Part shown: piece by piece, positions 19,147-28,535 of the stretch
How the letters are laid out: each line of letters opens with the position of its first letter
Numbering within the stretch: the first letter of the stretch is position 1
Assembly: GCF_003957375.1 (NCBI RefSeq)
Contig: NZ_CP025473.1
Coordinates: 1,885,501 to 1,949,500 of the forward strand
Origin: Enterococcus mundtii
GTDB lineage: Bacteria; Bacillota; Bacilli; Lactobacillales; Enterococcaceae
DNA: 64,000 nt
Direction of reading: 5' to 3'
Notes under the pieces: generated by a model
The model's database searches: none
What the model was told of the DNA's origin: nothing
Seen by the model: only the letters and a program-made list of their open reading frames with translations
Translations under genes and position numbers: made by a program

Positions 19147-19256
19147 GGCGTTCTCTCCATATCTTTTCAGTCTTTAGTCATTATAGCATGGGAATGTTTC
19201 AGCTTGCTTTCGAAATCTTACAATTTTATTTCAATTTACTACTAATCGTAAGCATA

Positions 19257-20355
19257 CTATATATGCATTTTTAAATAGCCATCGATGAATGGGTCTAACT
19301 CGCCATCCATCACCGCTTGAACATTTCCAGTTTCCACATTGGTCCGATGATCTTTGACCATCGAATAAGGATGGAAAACATAAGAACGGATCTGTGATCC
19401 CCAACCGATTTCCATTTGTTCCCCACGTAATGCAGCTGCTTCTTGTTCTTTCTTTTCAACTTCCAATTGATAAAGTTTCGCTTTCAGCATCCCCATCGCT
19501 TGTTCACGGTTTTTTAATTGTGAGCGTTGTGCCTGACTGGCAACGACCGTTCCTGTTGGCAAATGCGTGATCCGTACAGCAGACTCTGTTTTATTGATAT
19601 GCTGTCCACCCGCTCCACTTGCTCGGTAAGTGTCGATCTTCAAATCATCAGGATTGACCTCGATGTCGATCATGTCATCTAATTCTGGCATGACATCGAC
19701 CGAACAAAATGACGTATGTCGGCGTTTCGCCGAATCAAATGGCGAGATCCGAACAAGACGGTGAACGCCTTTTTCTGATTTCAAATAACCATAAGCATTA
19801 TGCCCTTTGATCAATAATGTCACACTTTTGATTCCAGCTTCATCACCAGCTTGGTAATCTAACATTTCCACTTGGTAGTTGTGTTGCTCTGACCAACGGG
19901 TGTACATTCGTAGCAACATACTTCCCCAGTCTTGAGATTCTGTTCCCCCAGCACCCGGATGTAGCTCGACGATGGCGTTATTGCGGTCATAAGATCCGTC
20001 TAGTAACATGGCTAATTCGTAAGTCGTCATCTTTTCAGCTAACGCACTGATTCGCTCTTGTGCTTCTTCTTGCATTTGCGCATCTGGCTCTTCTTGTAAC
20101 ATTTCCACCATCAATTCTAGTTCTTCTAACTCTTGTGCGAGTTCATTGAACTGATCATAGGTTTCTTTGTTTGCATTATTTTCATTGATCACTTTTTGTG
20201 CAGCTTCACTATCATCCCAAAAACCGGGTTCAGCCATTTTTGCTTCTGCTTCAGCAATATCTTCTTCCAGCTGATCTAAGTCAAAGAGACCCCCTAAAAC
20301 TTGTGACTTTCTCTTGCATTTCGGTTAGGAGGTTTCGAATTTCAGAAATTTCCAT
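19257..20355 (-). CDS. prfB: Peptide chain release factor 2, with programmed +1 frameshift
   Basis: Recognises UGA and UAA and releases the finished peptide. The gene is in two frames. A 24-codon leader starts at the ATG at 20355 ([10 protein letters not shown]...) and ends at UGA (20283-20281); a +1 shift at CUU UGA C then enters the frame that runs to 19257. The internal SD AGGGGG and the CUU UGA C context are the classic autoregulatory signal. The fused protein is 365 residues. The specificity motif SPF ([10 protein letters not shown]) and the catalytic GGQ ([10 protein letters not shown]) are intact. Annotating only the downstream frame from the internal ATG at 20237 would lose 39 residues. 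Confidence 0.96.
20280..20295 (-). promoter_or_regulatory. prfB programmed frameshift site
   Basis: On the minus strand AGGGGG (20295-20290) is followed by TCT, then CTT TGA C (20286-20280). The Shine-Dalgarno-like hexamer lies three bases before the slippery CUU, as in the well-studied prfB sites of other bacteria, where low RF2 levels favour the shift. Confidence 0.95.
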
Positions 20356-20470
20356 TTCGATTTCCTTCTTTCTATCTAATCTTCATTATTTAGTCTACCA
20401 GAATCTTGAACGAACAGAAAGAATAAGATGCGACAAGCTCGCCACGTTCCTTTTTCATTCCGTTCTTAAT

Positions 20471-20590
20471 GGTAAGTGTGTCCCAAAAGTCACCTCTTCG
20501 GAAATAAGGTGGAATCCACAAAAATTCAACGAACGATTTTTGCGGATTCCACCTTATTTCTTGAGGCTCAGCACTTCTTGACCTCAGGGA
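20471..20590. repeat. Large intergenic hairpin, diverged copy of the dispersed element
   Basis: GAAATAAGGTGGAATCC (20501-20517) pairs perfectly with 20544-20560, extended by CAAAAA with TTTTTG, giving a stem of about 23 bp. Flanks (GTGT-CC-AAAAG-ACCTC, and CTTATTTCT-GAG-CTTCTTGA) resemble those of the elements at 10163-10276 and 36213-36327. The interval 20356-20737 between secA and prfB holds this hairpin and the one at 20643-20683 and no supported gene. Confidence 0.6.
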
Positions 20591-20642
20591 AGTCATAAAA
20601 CAAAAAATAATGCTTTAAGATTCCCTATCTATTTTAGTTTGT

Positions 20643-20683
20643 GAAAAGGAACGATCACTCTCATATGAGGTGAGTTCCTTTTC
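20643..20683 (-). terminator. Hairpin downstream of secA
   Basis: GAAAAGGAAC (20643-20652) pairs with GTTCCTTTTC (20674-20683), with an inner CTCAT/ATGAG stem. It is 55 bases after the secA stop. There is no long U run, so termination may be partial, allowing some read-through into prfB. Confidence 0.6.
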
Positions 20684-20737
20684 TGAATTGATCAAATCTT
20701 ATTGTTCCGTATGAACGATTTCTTTCAACAGGAAAGA

Positions 20738-23272
20738 TTACATCTCATTCTTACCATGACAATTTTTGAATTTTTTACCACTGCCACATGGGCAAGGGTC
20801 ATTACGACCAACTTTATTGACGCTGACAGGCTGTGATTTCACATTCAATCGACTGTTTTCTTTTGCACCGCCTTCTGTTGGTTGAACAGGCTGCCCTTGA
20901 GACACTTGTTCACGTTGGACGTTTTGACGGATCTCCGCTTTCATAAAGATACGTGTTACTTCGTATTCGATTGCACCAATCATGTCTTCAAACATTTTAT
21001 AGCCTTCTGTTTGATATTCGACAAGTGGATTGTTTTGTCCATAAGCACGTAGTCCGATCGATTGACGTAATTGATCCATTGCATCGATGTGGTCTGTCCA
21101 TTTTGAATCAACAACACGTAAGATCACGACTTTTTCAAACTCAAGTAATTGCTCAGGACCATTTAGTTGTGAAGCTTTCGTATTAAAGATTTCTTGTGCT
21201 TTTTCATTTAAGAAATCTTTGATTTGTTGTGGTGTCTTGCCTTCTAGATCAGCCAATGAAATACTGTCTTCATGAACCAGTGTACTACCAGCAAAGTCAA
21301 CGATCCCTTCAAGGTTCCAGTTTTCCTTTTCAAGTTGAGTATGTGCATCTACTACTCGACTGATCGTTCGTTTGACCATATTCATCAATGGTTCAGATAG
21401 ACTTGTTTCCTCCATGATTACATCTTGACGTTGTTTATAGATGACTTCACGTTGTTCACGCATCACATCATCGTATTGAAGAACGTTTTTACGTGTGTCG
21501 TAGTTGTTTCCTTCTACACGTTTTTGCGCAGATTCAACTTGTTTCGACAACATCTTACTTTGGATCACTGCATCCTCTTCACCGATCTTCATGCGTTCCA
21601 AGAAGGCTTTGATTCGCTCTGAACCGAATCGTTTCATCAAGTCATCTTCAAGAGACAAGTAGAATTGTGACATCCCTGGATCTCCTTGACGACCTGCACG
21701 TCCACGTAACTGGTTATCGATACGTCTTGATTCGTGACGTTCTGTACCAATAACGGCTAATCCACCCAACTCACGAACACCTAGACCTAACTTGATATCC
21801 GTACCACGACCAGCCATGTTTGTTGCAATCGTAACTGCTCCTTTTTGACCAGCATTCATGATGATCTCGGCTTCTTTAAAGTGGTTTTTGGCATTTAGTA
21901 CTTCATGAGGCACGCGTTCTCGGTTCAATAAATCAGAAAGTAATTCAGACGTTTCAACAGCGACAGTACCTACAAGAACAGGTTGTCCTTTACGGTAACG
22001 ATCTTTGATATCTTGAACGACTGCATTGAACTTGCTTGTCAATGTCGGATATAACAAATCTGGACGATCATCACGAATGACCGGACGATTTGTAGGGATT
22101 TGAATGACTTGGATGTTGTAGATTTCTCTAAACTCTTCTTCTTCTGTCTTCGCTGTCCCTGTCATACCAGATAATTTCTTATACATACGGAAATAGTTTT
22201 GGAATGTGATCGATGCCATCGTTTTTGTTTCATCTTCGATCTCCACGCCTTCTTTGGCTTCAATCGCTTGGTGCAAGCCATCAGAATAACGGCGTCCATC
22301 CATGATACGACCAGTAAATTGGTCAACGATCATTACTTTTCCATCTTGGACCACATAGTCAATATCTAAAATCATGATATAGTTTGCGCGTAATGATTGA
22401 TCGATATGATGCGTTAAAGCAGAATTTTCGATATCATATAAGTTATCTAAACCAAAAGTTTCTTCCGCTTTTTCAATTCCCGCTTCAGTCAAACTGATCG
22501 TTTTTGATTGAACATCGATTTTATAATCTTCTTCTTCTTTCAATCGTTTGACAAAGTTATCCGCACGCGTATATAACGCAGTTGACTTTTCTGCTTGTCC
22601 AGAAATGATCAATGGCGTTCTTGCTTCATCGATCAAGATCGAATCGACTTCATCGACGATCGCATAGTTCAATGGACGTTGGACCATTTGATGGCGATAA
22701 ACGACCATGTTGTCTCTCAAATAGTCAAACCCTAGCTCGTTGTTTGTACTATACGTAATGTCACAATTGTAGGCCTCACGTTTTTCATCTGCTGATTTTG
22801 AATTGATATTCAAGCCAACTGTCAAACCTAAGAAGTTGTATAACTCACCCATCTCATTGGAGTCACGAGTAGACAAGTATTCATTGACAGTAACTACATG
22901 AACGCCTTCTCCTGTCAAAGCATTTAAATAAACAGGCATCGTAGCAGTCAAGGTTTTCCCTTCACCGGTACGCATCTCTGGAATATTCCCATCATGAAGG
23001 ACGATCCCCCCCATCAACTGCACAGGGTAAGGGTACAACCCTAATACGCGTTTTGCTGCTTCGCGAACTACTGCGAAAGCTTCTGGTAAAAGTTGATCTA
23101 ATGTTTCCCCTTTTTTATATCTTTCTTTAAATTCTGTTGTCTTTGCTTGTAATTGTTCATCTGTTAATGCTGCCATATCATCAGCATGAGCTTCGATTTT
23201 TTTTACAATACTTTCTAAACGTTTTAGTTCTTTCTTATCATTTTCGATAATCGAACGAATAAAATTGGCCAT
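20738..23272 (-). CDS. secA: Preprotein translocase ATPase SecA
   Basis: Drives export of unfolded preproteins through SecYEG by ATP hydrolysis. The 844-residue protein has Walker A GEGKT at residues 103-107, the [11 protein letters not shown] Walker B region near residue 208, helicase motifs including [10 protein letters not shown], and the C-terminal zinc-binding tail [20 protein letters not shown] lies 12 bases before the start. The gene sits between hpf and prfB, as in other Firmicutes. No second SecA is seen in this window. Confidence 0.97.
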   Translation of the reverse strand: MANFIRSIIENDKKELKRLESIVKKIEAHADDMAALTDEQLQAKTTEFKERYKKGETLDQLLPEAFAVVREAAKRVLGLYPYPVQLMGGIVLHDGNIPEMRTGEGKTLTATMPVYLNALTGEGVHVVTVNEYLSTRDSNEMGELYNFLGLTVGLNINSKSADEKREAYNCDITYSTNNELGFDYLRDNMVVYRHQMVQRPLNYAIVDEVDSILIDEARTPLIISGQAEKSTALYTRADNFVKRLKEEEDYKIDVQSKTISLTEAGIEKAEETFGLDNLYDIENSALTHHIDQSLRANYIMILDIDYVVQDGKVMIVDQFTGRIMDGRRYSDGLHQAIEAKEGVEIEDETKTMASITFQNYFRMYKKLSGMTGTAKTEEEEFREIYNIQVIQIPTNRPVIRDDRPDLLYPTLTSKFNAVVQDIKDRYRKGQPVLVGTVAVETSELLSDLLNRERVPHEVLNAKNHFKEAEIIMNAGQKGAVTIATNMAGRGTDIKLGLGVRELGGLAVIGTERHESRRIDNQLRGRAGRQGDPGMSQFYLSLEDDLMKRFGSERIKAFLERMKIGEEDAVIQSKMLSKQVESAQKRVEGNNYDTRKNVLQYDDVMREQREVIYKQRQDVIMEETSLSEPLMNMVKRTISRVVDAHTQLEKENWNLEGIVDFAGSTLVHEDSISLADLEGKTPQQIKDFLNEKAQEIFNTKASQLNGPEQLLEFEKVVILRVVDSKWTDHIDAMDQLRQSIGLRAYGQNNPLVEYQTEGYKMFEDMIGAIEYEVTRIFMKAEIRQNVQREQVSQGQPVQPTEGGAKENSRLNVKSQPVSVNKVGRNDPCPCGSGKKFKNCHGKNEM

Positions 23273-23421
23273 GCGTTGTTTAATCTCCTTTTATATAATA
23301 TCCAAACTATGTAGACTCTGTTTCTTATTTTATCATTAGTTGTGGATAAATGAAATAACTTAAGACAATTAAAGTGATATCTTCATAATTATTTCATATT
23401 CTTTTTTATCTATTCAATCCG

Positions 23422-23467
23422 AAAAAAAAGCTTGCAGTAGTCATTAGAGACCACTGCAAGTTTTTTT
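23422..23467 (-). terminator. Terminator after hpf
   Basis: CTTGCAGTAGTC pairs with GACCACTGCAAG around a short loop (23431-23460), and T runs follow on both strands, so it acts in both directions. Confidence 0.85.
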
Positions 23468-23489
23468 CATGTTATTATTTCGTTATTTA

Positions 23490-24041
23490 TCAATCAGTTT
23501 CAATCAATCCATATTTGCCATCTTTACGACGGTAAACAATGCTTGTACCATTCGTTTCTGCATCTTCAAAGATGAAAAAGTTATGGCCTAACATATTCAT
23601 TTGTAAAACAGCTTCTTCGCTGTCCATTGGTTTCAATGACAAGCGTTTTGTGCGCACGATATCTAATTCAGACTCATTTTCTTCTTCGTCTTCATTATTG
23701 AACATAACCGCCGCATTTGCTGTATTCAAACCAGTTTCACGAGATTTACGATTGATTTTTGTTTTGAATTTGCGGATTTGACGTTCCAATTTATCAACAA
23801 CCAAATCAATACTTGCATATAGATCTGGTGAAGTTTCTTCGGCACGTAATACGAGATAAGGTAATGGAATTGTAACTTCCACTTTTGCTGTTTTTTCAGT
23901 ATAAACTTTTAAATTCACATGCGCCGTAGCATCGGGAGCATCGCTGAAATAACGTTCTAATTTTCCTACTTTTTTCTCTACGTAGTCACGAATCGCTTCA
24001 GTTACTTCGATATTTTCGCCGCGTACATTATATCTAAACAT
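23490..24041 (-). CDS. hpf: Ribosome hibernation promoting factor, long form
   Basis: A 183-residue protein. The N-terminal domain (1-100) is the ribosome-binding HPF/RaiA fold; the C-terminal domain (about 125-183) is the dimerisation domain found only in the long form, which joins two 70S ribosomes into inactive 100S particles. The start at 24041 has AAAGGGG eight bases upstream and gives the conserved N-terminus MFRYNVRGENIEVT. It is expressed separately from secA, given the terminator at 23422-23467. Confidence 0.95.
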   Translation of the reverse strand: MFRYNVRGENIEVTEAIRDYVEKKVGKLERYFSDAPDATAHVNLKVYTEKTAKVEVTIPLPYLVLRAEETSPDLYASIDLVVDKLERQIRKFKTKINRKSRETGLNTANAAVMFNNEDEEENESELDIVRTKRLSLKPMDSEEAVLQMNMLGHNFFIFEDAETNGTSIVYRRKDGKYGLIETD

Positions 24042-24177
24042 AAAAACTACCCCTTTCATCTACCACAATCAAGAAGGAGAAGGACCACTCTTTCCCTCTT
24101 CTTACTTCTATTATATCGAACTCGTAAGCATTTGCAAACTAAATCGCTGTCATTTTACGGCCGTTTCTACAAAAAGC

Positions 24178-24879
24178 TTATCTAGCAAGTGAGAACGTCT
24201 GTACTTTATTGGGTGACTGCGCCAATAGGCAGGTCGCTGCATGGAACATCGTCTGGCCCGTCGTATAAACATCATCGATCAGTAAGATATTTTCCCCTTT
24301 GATTTTAGGTGTAGATGGCTGATAAACAAATGGTTGGGTCGTAATCAAACGTTGCTCTCTTGTTTTTTTAGATTGCGGTGTATGGTGTTTTTCTCTAATC
24401 AGCAATTCTTGAAAAGGAAGCCCAGCAGCTCTCAATAGTTCACTCACTTGATTAAATCCCCTTTCGCTGATCCTTTCTGTAGACAATGGGATCGGACAAA
24501 AAACAAACGACTTGTATTGTTTTCGTAATTCTTGTAACTCTGAGCTGAATGTATGTGCCAGCAAGATATCCCCCATGAATTTATATTGTTTGAGCCAAGT
24601 ACGGAACGCTTGATCATAGCGGAAGAACGCACGATGACAACAACGATAGTTAGGATAACGCGTACGCCAATGCAAGCAATCTCGGCAATAGTCATGTTGA
24701 TCAATAGCCTGTTTCGTCCATACTTTTTGGCAGCCTTCGCACTGATGGCTACTCTCCTGTTGTATTCGTTGAAATAAGAATTGACATTCCTGGCAACGTC
24801 TCGCTATTTTTTTCAGTCCAAGCAATTCACTAATTGTTATATTTCTACTAAATATTTTCTTACAGTATACGCATCTCAT
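24178..24879 (-). CDS. comFC: ComF family phosphoribosyltransferase-like protein (ComFC)
   Basis: A 233-residue protein. An N-terminal zinc-ribbon region holds several CxxC pairs (CVYC, CQEC, CEGC, CRDC), and the C-terminal half has the phosphoribosyltransferase motif ILLIDDVYTTGQT at about residues 190-202. ComFC acts with the ComFA helicase in DNA uptake or processing during competence. The gene overlaps comFA by 20 bases, so the two are coupled. It is intact, although natural competence is not generally shown for enterococci. Confidence 0.92.
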   Translation of the reverse strand: MRCVYCKKIFSRNITISELLGLKKIARRCQECQFLFQRIQQESSHQCEGCQKVWTKQAIDQHDYCRDCLHWRTRYPNYRCCHRAFFRYDQAFRTWLKQYKFMGDILLAHTFSSELQELRKQYKSFVFCPIPLSTERISERGFNQVSELLRAAGLPFQELLIREKHHTPQSKKTREQRLITTQPFVYQPSTPKIKGENILLIDDVYTTGQTMFHAATCLLAQSPNKVQTFSLAR

Positions 24880-26185
24880 CTCGTTGCTCTTTTCCTTTTT
24901 TATTCATTTGTTTGATTTCTTTACAGGCTTTTGCGATAGCACGTGTCTTTTCTTCATAGAAAAAATAGACCTGACTATTGGTGAATCCTCCCTTTCGATC
25001 GGCACGTCCAGCAATTTGGACCAGTGATGATTTGCTGAATACCGGATGGTCGGCGCCTAAAACAATGACTGAGATCCGTTCAAAAGTCACCCCACGCTCT
25101 AAGATCATCGTGGTCAAAAATACATCGTAATGTTGCTCTCTCATATTTTGAACTTTGCTACTACGTGCTTCATCTTTTGAAGAGGCGGATGTCATACGAA
25201 AAGACAATTGTTTTTTTAATTGTTTCTCCAATTGCTCCATTAAAGAGATACTCGGGCAAAACAATAGCACATGGTTTTCTTTAACTAGCTCTTGGATCAA
25301 GCGACACAATCGTTGATTCTTTTTTGGGTGCAAACAGCGATTTGACCACTGATTCCAAAAAAGCAATTTCGGTTCTGGCAATAATCGTTGATGAAAGCGT
25401 AAAGCCAACTGATGAACACTTATAGCTGTTCGGCTTTTTTTCAATAACTGGTTATCGGGTGTCGCACTTAAATATATCAGTTGGCCATTTCTTTGTAGTA
25501 CGGTTTTCACTGCATAAGCTAACCCTTGGTCCCCCACAAATGGAAAAGCATCCACTTCATCTACGACTAAAAGAGCAAATGCTCGGTAAAAACGATACAA
25601 TTGATGCGTCGTACAAATCACTAAAGAACCATAGCGATCAGGTTCGTCTGATTTCCCATGGAGCAGGCGGATCGTTTCTTCTGGGAAGACCTTGCTAAGT
25701 CGTAGGTATAATTCCTGGCAAACGTCGATCCTTGGTGAGGCGATAGCCACTCTCCCACCTTTAGCTAAGGTCGTTCGGATACTGGCGTAAAGCATCTCCG
25801 TCTTGCCTGAGCCGGTCACTGCCCAAACCAAATGCTCACCCGATCGTTCACATAGATCATCCGAAATCCGCTGTTGTAGTGTTGTTAATCGGCCTTCCCA
25901 ACAGTGTTTTATATGACGCTTCTTTCCATTTGGTTGTTCGAATAAGTAGAGCTGTTGCTGGGTATCGCAACGCCCCAAAAACAGACAGTGGGGACAGTAG
26001 TAGGTAGACGCATTGAGCCTTGCTGTTTGCAAAGGGGTAGTTTGACTGCAACGATTGCAATAAAGCTGCTTTTTTTTGACTGTGACTGCATCTACCACTT
26101 CATAGTTCAATTCTTCATAAGAATGTTCATTCCCATATACTTCTTTAGTTAATAATCGTCTCCCAAAAAAATCTTCCGCTTGCAT
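24860..26185 (-). CDS. comFA: ComFA DNA helicase/translocase
   Basis: A 441-residue superfamily 2 helicase. Residues about 46-78 carry a four-cysteine zinc motif (CNRC and CPHC), followed by Walker A TGSGKTEML, Walker B VVDEVDAF, SATP, and the C-terminal motifs ending in QIAGRADRKGG. ComFA drives single-stranded DNA across the membrane in competent cells. The start at 26185 has GGGAGAG eight bases upstream; an upstream in-frame start adds 12 non-homologous residues. Cotranscribed with comFC. Confidence 0.92.
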   Translation of the reverse strand: MQAEDFFGRRLLTKEVYGNEHSYEELNYEVVDAVTVKKKQLYCNRCSQTTPLQTARLNASTYYCPHCLFLGRCDTQQQLYLFEQPNGKKRHIKHCWEGRLTTLQQRISDDLCERSGEHLVWAVTGSGKTEMLYASIRTTLAKGGRVAIASPRIDVCQELYLRLSKVFPEETIRLLHGKSDEPDRYGSLVICTTHQLYRFYRAFALLVVDEVDAFPFVGDQGLAYAVKTVLQRNGQLIYLSATPDNQLLKKSRTAISVHQLALRFHQRLLPEPKLLFWNQWSNRCLHPKKNQRLCRLIQELVKENHVLLFCPSISLMEQLEKQLKKQLSFRMTSASSKDEARSSKVQNMREQHYDVFLTTMILERGVTFERISVIVLGADHPVFSKSSLVQIAGRADRKGGFTNSQVYFFYEEKTRAIAKACKEIKQMNKKGKEQRDEMRIL

Positions 26186-26439
26186 ATGCACTTCTCTCCC
26201 TTCGCAAAATAGATACGCCAAAAAGGAAATCCTCCATGCAGAATCAATCGGATTGATCCAATTAGAAAATCAAATAATAAGCGGACGAACGCGATGATTT
26301 CAATGAAAAAAAAGTATGAAACTGATTCAGCAAGCCATTTCTTTAACAGAAACTTTCGGACTCAGATCATACTGGTATATGTAGCTAGACCTAAATTTGG
26401 ACTTGAATCGAGAGATCGGATCAACAGCTAGAAAAATAG

Positions 26440-26730
26440 TTATTCGTCAAATAACCAACTGGATTTGACTAATTGATTGAATACGATAAATTCTTTTTCT
26501 AAATTGATGACCACCACTTCATAGCCAGCATTGATCCAGCCATAGGCGCCTTTTTCAGGATGTTTATAGTCGTTCGCCCACCAATCGGTATTTTCTCGTG
26601 CAGAACGGGGCAAAGCACTACTTGGAAAAAGCAACTCATCGATTTGAGTAAATGTCAGCGTGATTTGAGAGCCACCATTTGTCTTTAGATAATGAGTGAT
26701 AGCATCATACTTTTTGACTCGTTCTTTCAT
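26440..26730 (-). CDS. DUF7662-type hypothetical protein
   Basis: A 96-residue protein with the pattern YDAITHYLK... LTFTQIDELL... LPRSARENTDWWAND... AGYEVVVINLEK, which I recognise as the small domain described as DUF7662. No catalytic residues are known. The ATG at 26730 has GAGGTG six bases upstream; an in-frame GTG three codons earlier lies within that SD. It is flanked by comFA and the divergent yigZ and appears to be a single-gene unit. Function unknown. Confidence 0.7.
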   Translation of the reverse strand: MKERVKKYDAITHYLKTNGGSQITLTFTQIDELLFPSSALPRSARENTDWWANDYKHPEKGAYGWINAGYEVVVINLEKEFIVFNQLVKSSWLFDE

Positions 26731-26843
26731 GTTACGCACCTCACTTTTCTTTATTATCCCATATTCCCTTCGTTAAGCAACTATTAACATAATTGTCATG
26801 CAGAAAAAAATTCTCTATACTTGAAAAGAGACGAGAACAAACA

Positions 26844-27506
26844 ATGAAAGTAGTGAAACAGATGTTAGAACGTTATTACACGATCAAAGAAAATGGTCAA
26901 AGTGAGCTTGAAATAAAAAAATCACGTTTTATCTGCTCACTTAAACGAGTTGAAACAGAAGAAGAAGCAAAACAATTTATCCAAGAAACAAAAAAAGAAC
27001 ATTGGAAAGCCAATCATAATTGCAGTGCGTTTGTGATTGGTGAAAAAAATGAGATTCAACGAAGTAGCGATGATGGTGAACCGAGTGGAACTGCTGGCGT
27101 GCCGATGCTAGAAGTAATCAAAAAAAATGAACTAATCAATGTTGCAGCTGTTGTGACTCGTTATTTCGGCGGGATCAAGTTAGGTGCAGGCGGCTTGATT
27201 CGTGCATATGCGCATTCGGTTTCCCACGCATTACAAGAAATTGGCATCGTTGAGGGGACATTGCAACAAGAACTATCGATTCATATTGCCTATCCCCAAC
27301 TAGGAAAAATAGAAAACTACTTGGCACTTCAGCAGGTGAATGTGAAAGAAATCCGCTATACAGAAAAAGTCATCGTTGTTTGCATGATCAATGAAAAAGA
27401 GGTCTCTGCTTTCCAAGAAGCAATCATTGAACTTTTGAGCGGTCAAGTGACATTTACTGAAGGAGCTGTTTCTTATCATGAACAACTCATTCAAACAAGA
27501 GAATGA
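26844..27506 (+). CDS. YigZ/IMPACT family protein
   Basis: About 220 residues. The N-terminal domain carries the IMPACT family signature DDGEPSGTAG followed by VTRYFGGIKLGAGGLIRAY; the C-terminal domain has the ferredoxin-like fold seen in YigZ. The family is thought to act in translation or RNA-related regulation, but no reaction is established. Neither candidate start (26844 or 26862) has a strong SD; 26862 gives 214 residues, closer to the family norm. The gene converges on the GntR regulator and shares a bidirectional terminator with it. Confidence 0.85.
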   Translation: MKVVKQMLERYYTIKENGQSELEIKKSRFICSLKRVETEEEAKQFIQETKKEHWKANHNCSAFVIGEKNEIQRSSDDGEPSGTAGVPMLEVIKKNELINVAAVVTRYFGGIKLGAGGLIRAYAHSVSHALQEIGIVEGTLQQELSIHIAYPQLGKIENYLALQQVNVKEIRYTEKVIVVCMINEKEVSAFQEAIIELLSGQVTFTEGAVSYHEQLIQTRE

Positions 27507-27520
27507 GTCTGATCATATAG

Positions 27521-27575
27521 AAAAAGACCAAAGAATAGAAGGCAGCTATGCCGATGACTATTCTCTGGTCTTTTT
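27521..27575. terminator. Bidirectional terminator between yigZ and gntR
   Basis: AAAAAGACCA and TGGTCTTTTT arms (27521-27530 and 27566-27575) with an inner AGAATA/TATTCT pair. T runs occur on both strands, serving both convergent genes. Confidence 0.8.
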
Positions 27576-27590
27576 ATTCGATATGAACGA

Positions 27591-28298
27591 TCATCTTTCT
27601 AAATAAAACTCAAAGCGGTCGCCGACATATTGGGTGCGTACATATTCAAATGGCGTACCATCTTCAAAGTAAGAAATCTGCCTTAAACGTAAAACAGCAT
27701 CTCCTCGCTTGACCTCTAAATATTCAGCAATTTTTTCTGAAGCTAAGACTGCTGAAATTGTTTGTTTCGCCGCACCGATCTTGTTTCCTCTTTTTTCTTC
27801 GAGTGTTCGGTACAATGACTCCGTAATTTCTGCTTTGCTGTATCCATCGATGATTTTTTGCGGAATACTCGCAATCTCAAAGCAAATAGGGATATCATCA
27901 GCAAAACGAATCCGTTCCATTCGTAAGATGGTATCATCTTTTGTTAATTGCAATTTCTCCATTTCACTCGAACTTGGTGACGTGAGAAAATAAGAAACCG
28001 TTCGACTGGATGGCACACGATTTTGTGATTCCATAATTTCGGTGAAACTGGTTGCACCAGACATTTTTTCTTGGACCTTTTCTCGTGCTACGTACGTACC
28101 TGATCCAATTTTTCTTTCAAGGATTCCTTCATCGGCTAAGTTTTGGATCGCTTGTCTTAAAGTCATACGACTAACATTGAATTTGATGGCTAATTCTCTT
28201 TCTGAAGGAAGACGATCTCCGATTTTCCAAACGCCTTGCTCGATTTCACTTTTGATTTGATCGTGAATTTGTATATATACCGGTAATTGATTCGACAT
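27591..28298 (-). CDS. GntR/HutC family transcriptional regulator
   Basis: A 235-residue regulator: a winged helix-turn-helix at residues 5-75 (LPSERELAIKFNVSRMTLRQAI) and a UTRA effector domain from about 90 to the end, as in the HutC subgroup that includes amino-sugar regulators such as NagR/YvoA. The start at 28298 is chosen by the GGACGG nine bases upstream and by homology of MSNQLPVYIQIHDQ. A perfect palindrome GGTATATACC in its promoter region suggests autoregulation. The regulated pathway is not evident from the neighbours. Confidence 0.9.
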   Translation of the reverse strand: MSNQLPVYIQIHDQIKSEIEQGVWKIGDRLPSERELAIKFNVSRMTLRQAIQNLADEGILERKIGSGTYVAREKVQEKMSGATSFTEIMESQNRVPSSRTVSYFLTSPSSSEMEKLQLTKDDTILRMERIRFADDIPICFEIASIPQKIIDGYSKAEITESLYRTLEEKRGNKIGAAKQTISAVLASEKIAEYLEVKRGDAVLRLRQISYFEDGTPFEYVRTQYVGDRFEFYLER

Positions 28299-28337
28299 AA
28301 CATCTATCCGTCCTTTCATTTCTATTTTATTATAACT

Positions 28338-28347
28338 GGTATATACC
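28338..28347. promoter_or_regulatory. Candidate GntR operator
   Basis: GGTATATACC is a perfect 10-bp palindrome 40 bases upstream of the GntR start, in the context ACTGGTATATACCTA. It resembles the TGGT-(N)4-ACCA layout used by HutC-type regulators. Confidence 0.45.
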
Positions 28348-28535
28348 TAATTCTCAACAAAAAAGAGCCCACCATGCTGTTCATTCCACTGCCTCGCCCT
28401 ACGACATAATAGCGTTTGGATAGAGAACTATGATCATTCACTCTTATTCAAATAAGTAATTAAAGTAACAAGCTCTTACTATTCTTGCTCGGAAACGACA
28501 GAATCAAAAAGGCTGGCTCAAGTTTACCCAACTAA

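Noticed and set aside
26222-26439. Inverted-repeat-like and operator-like bits between comFA and the DUF7662 gene
   Set aside because: Arms are short and imperfect, and no promoter hexamers or T run accompany them.
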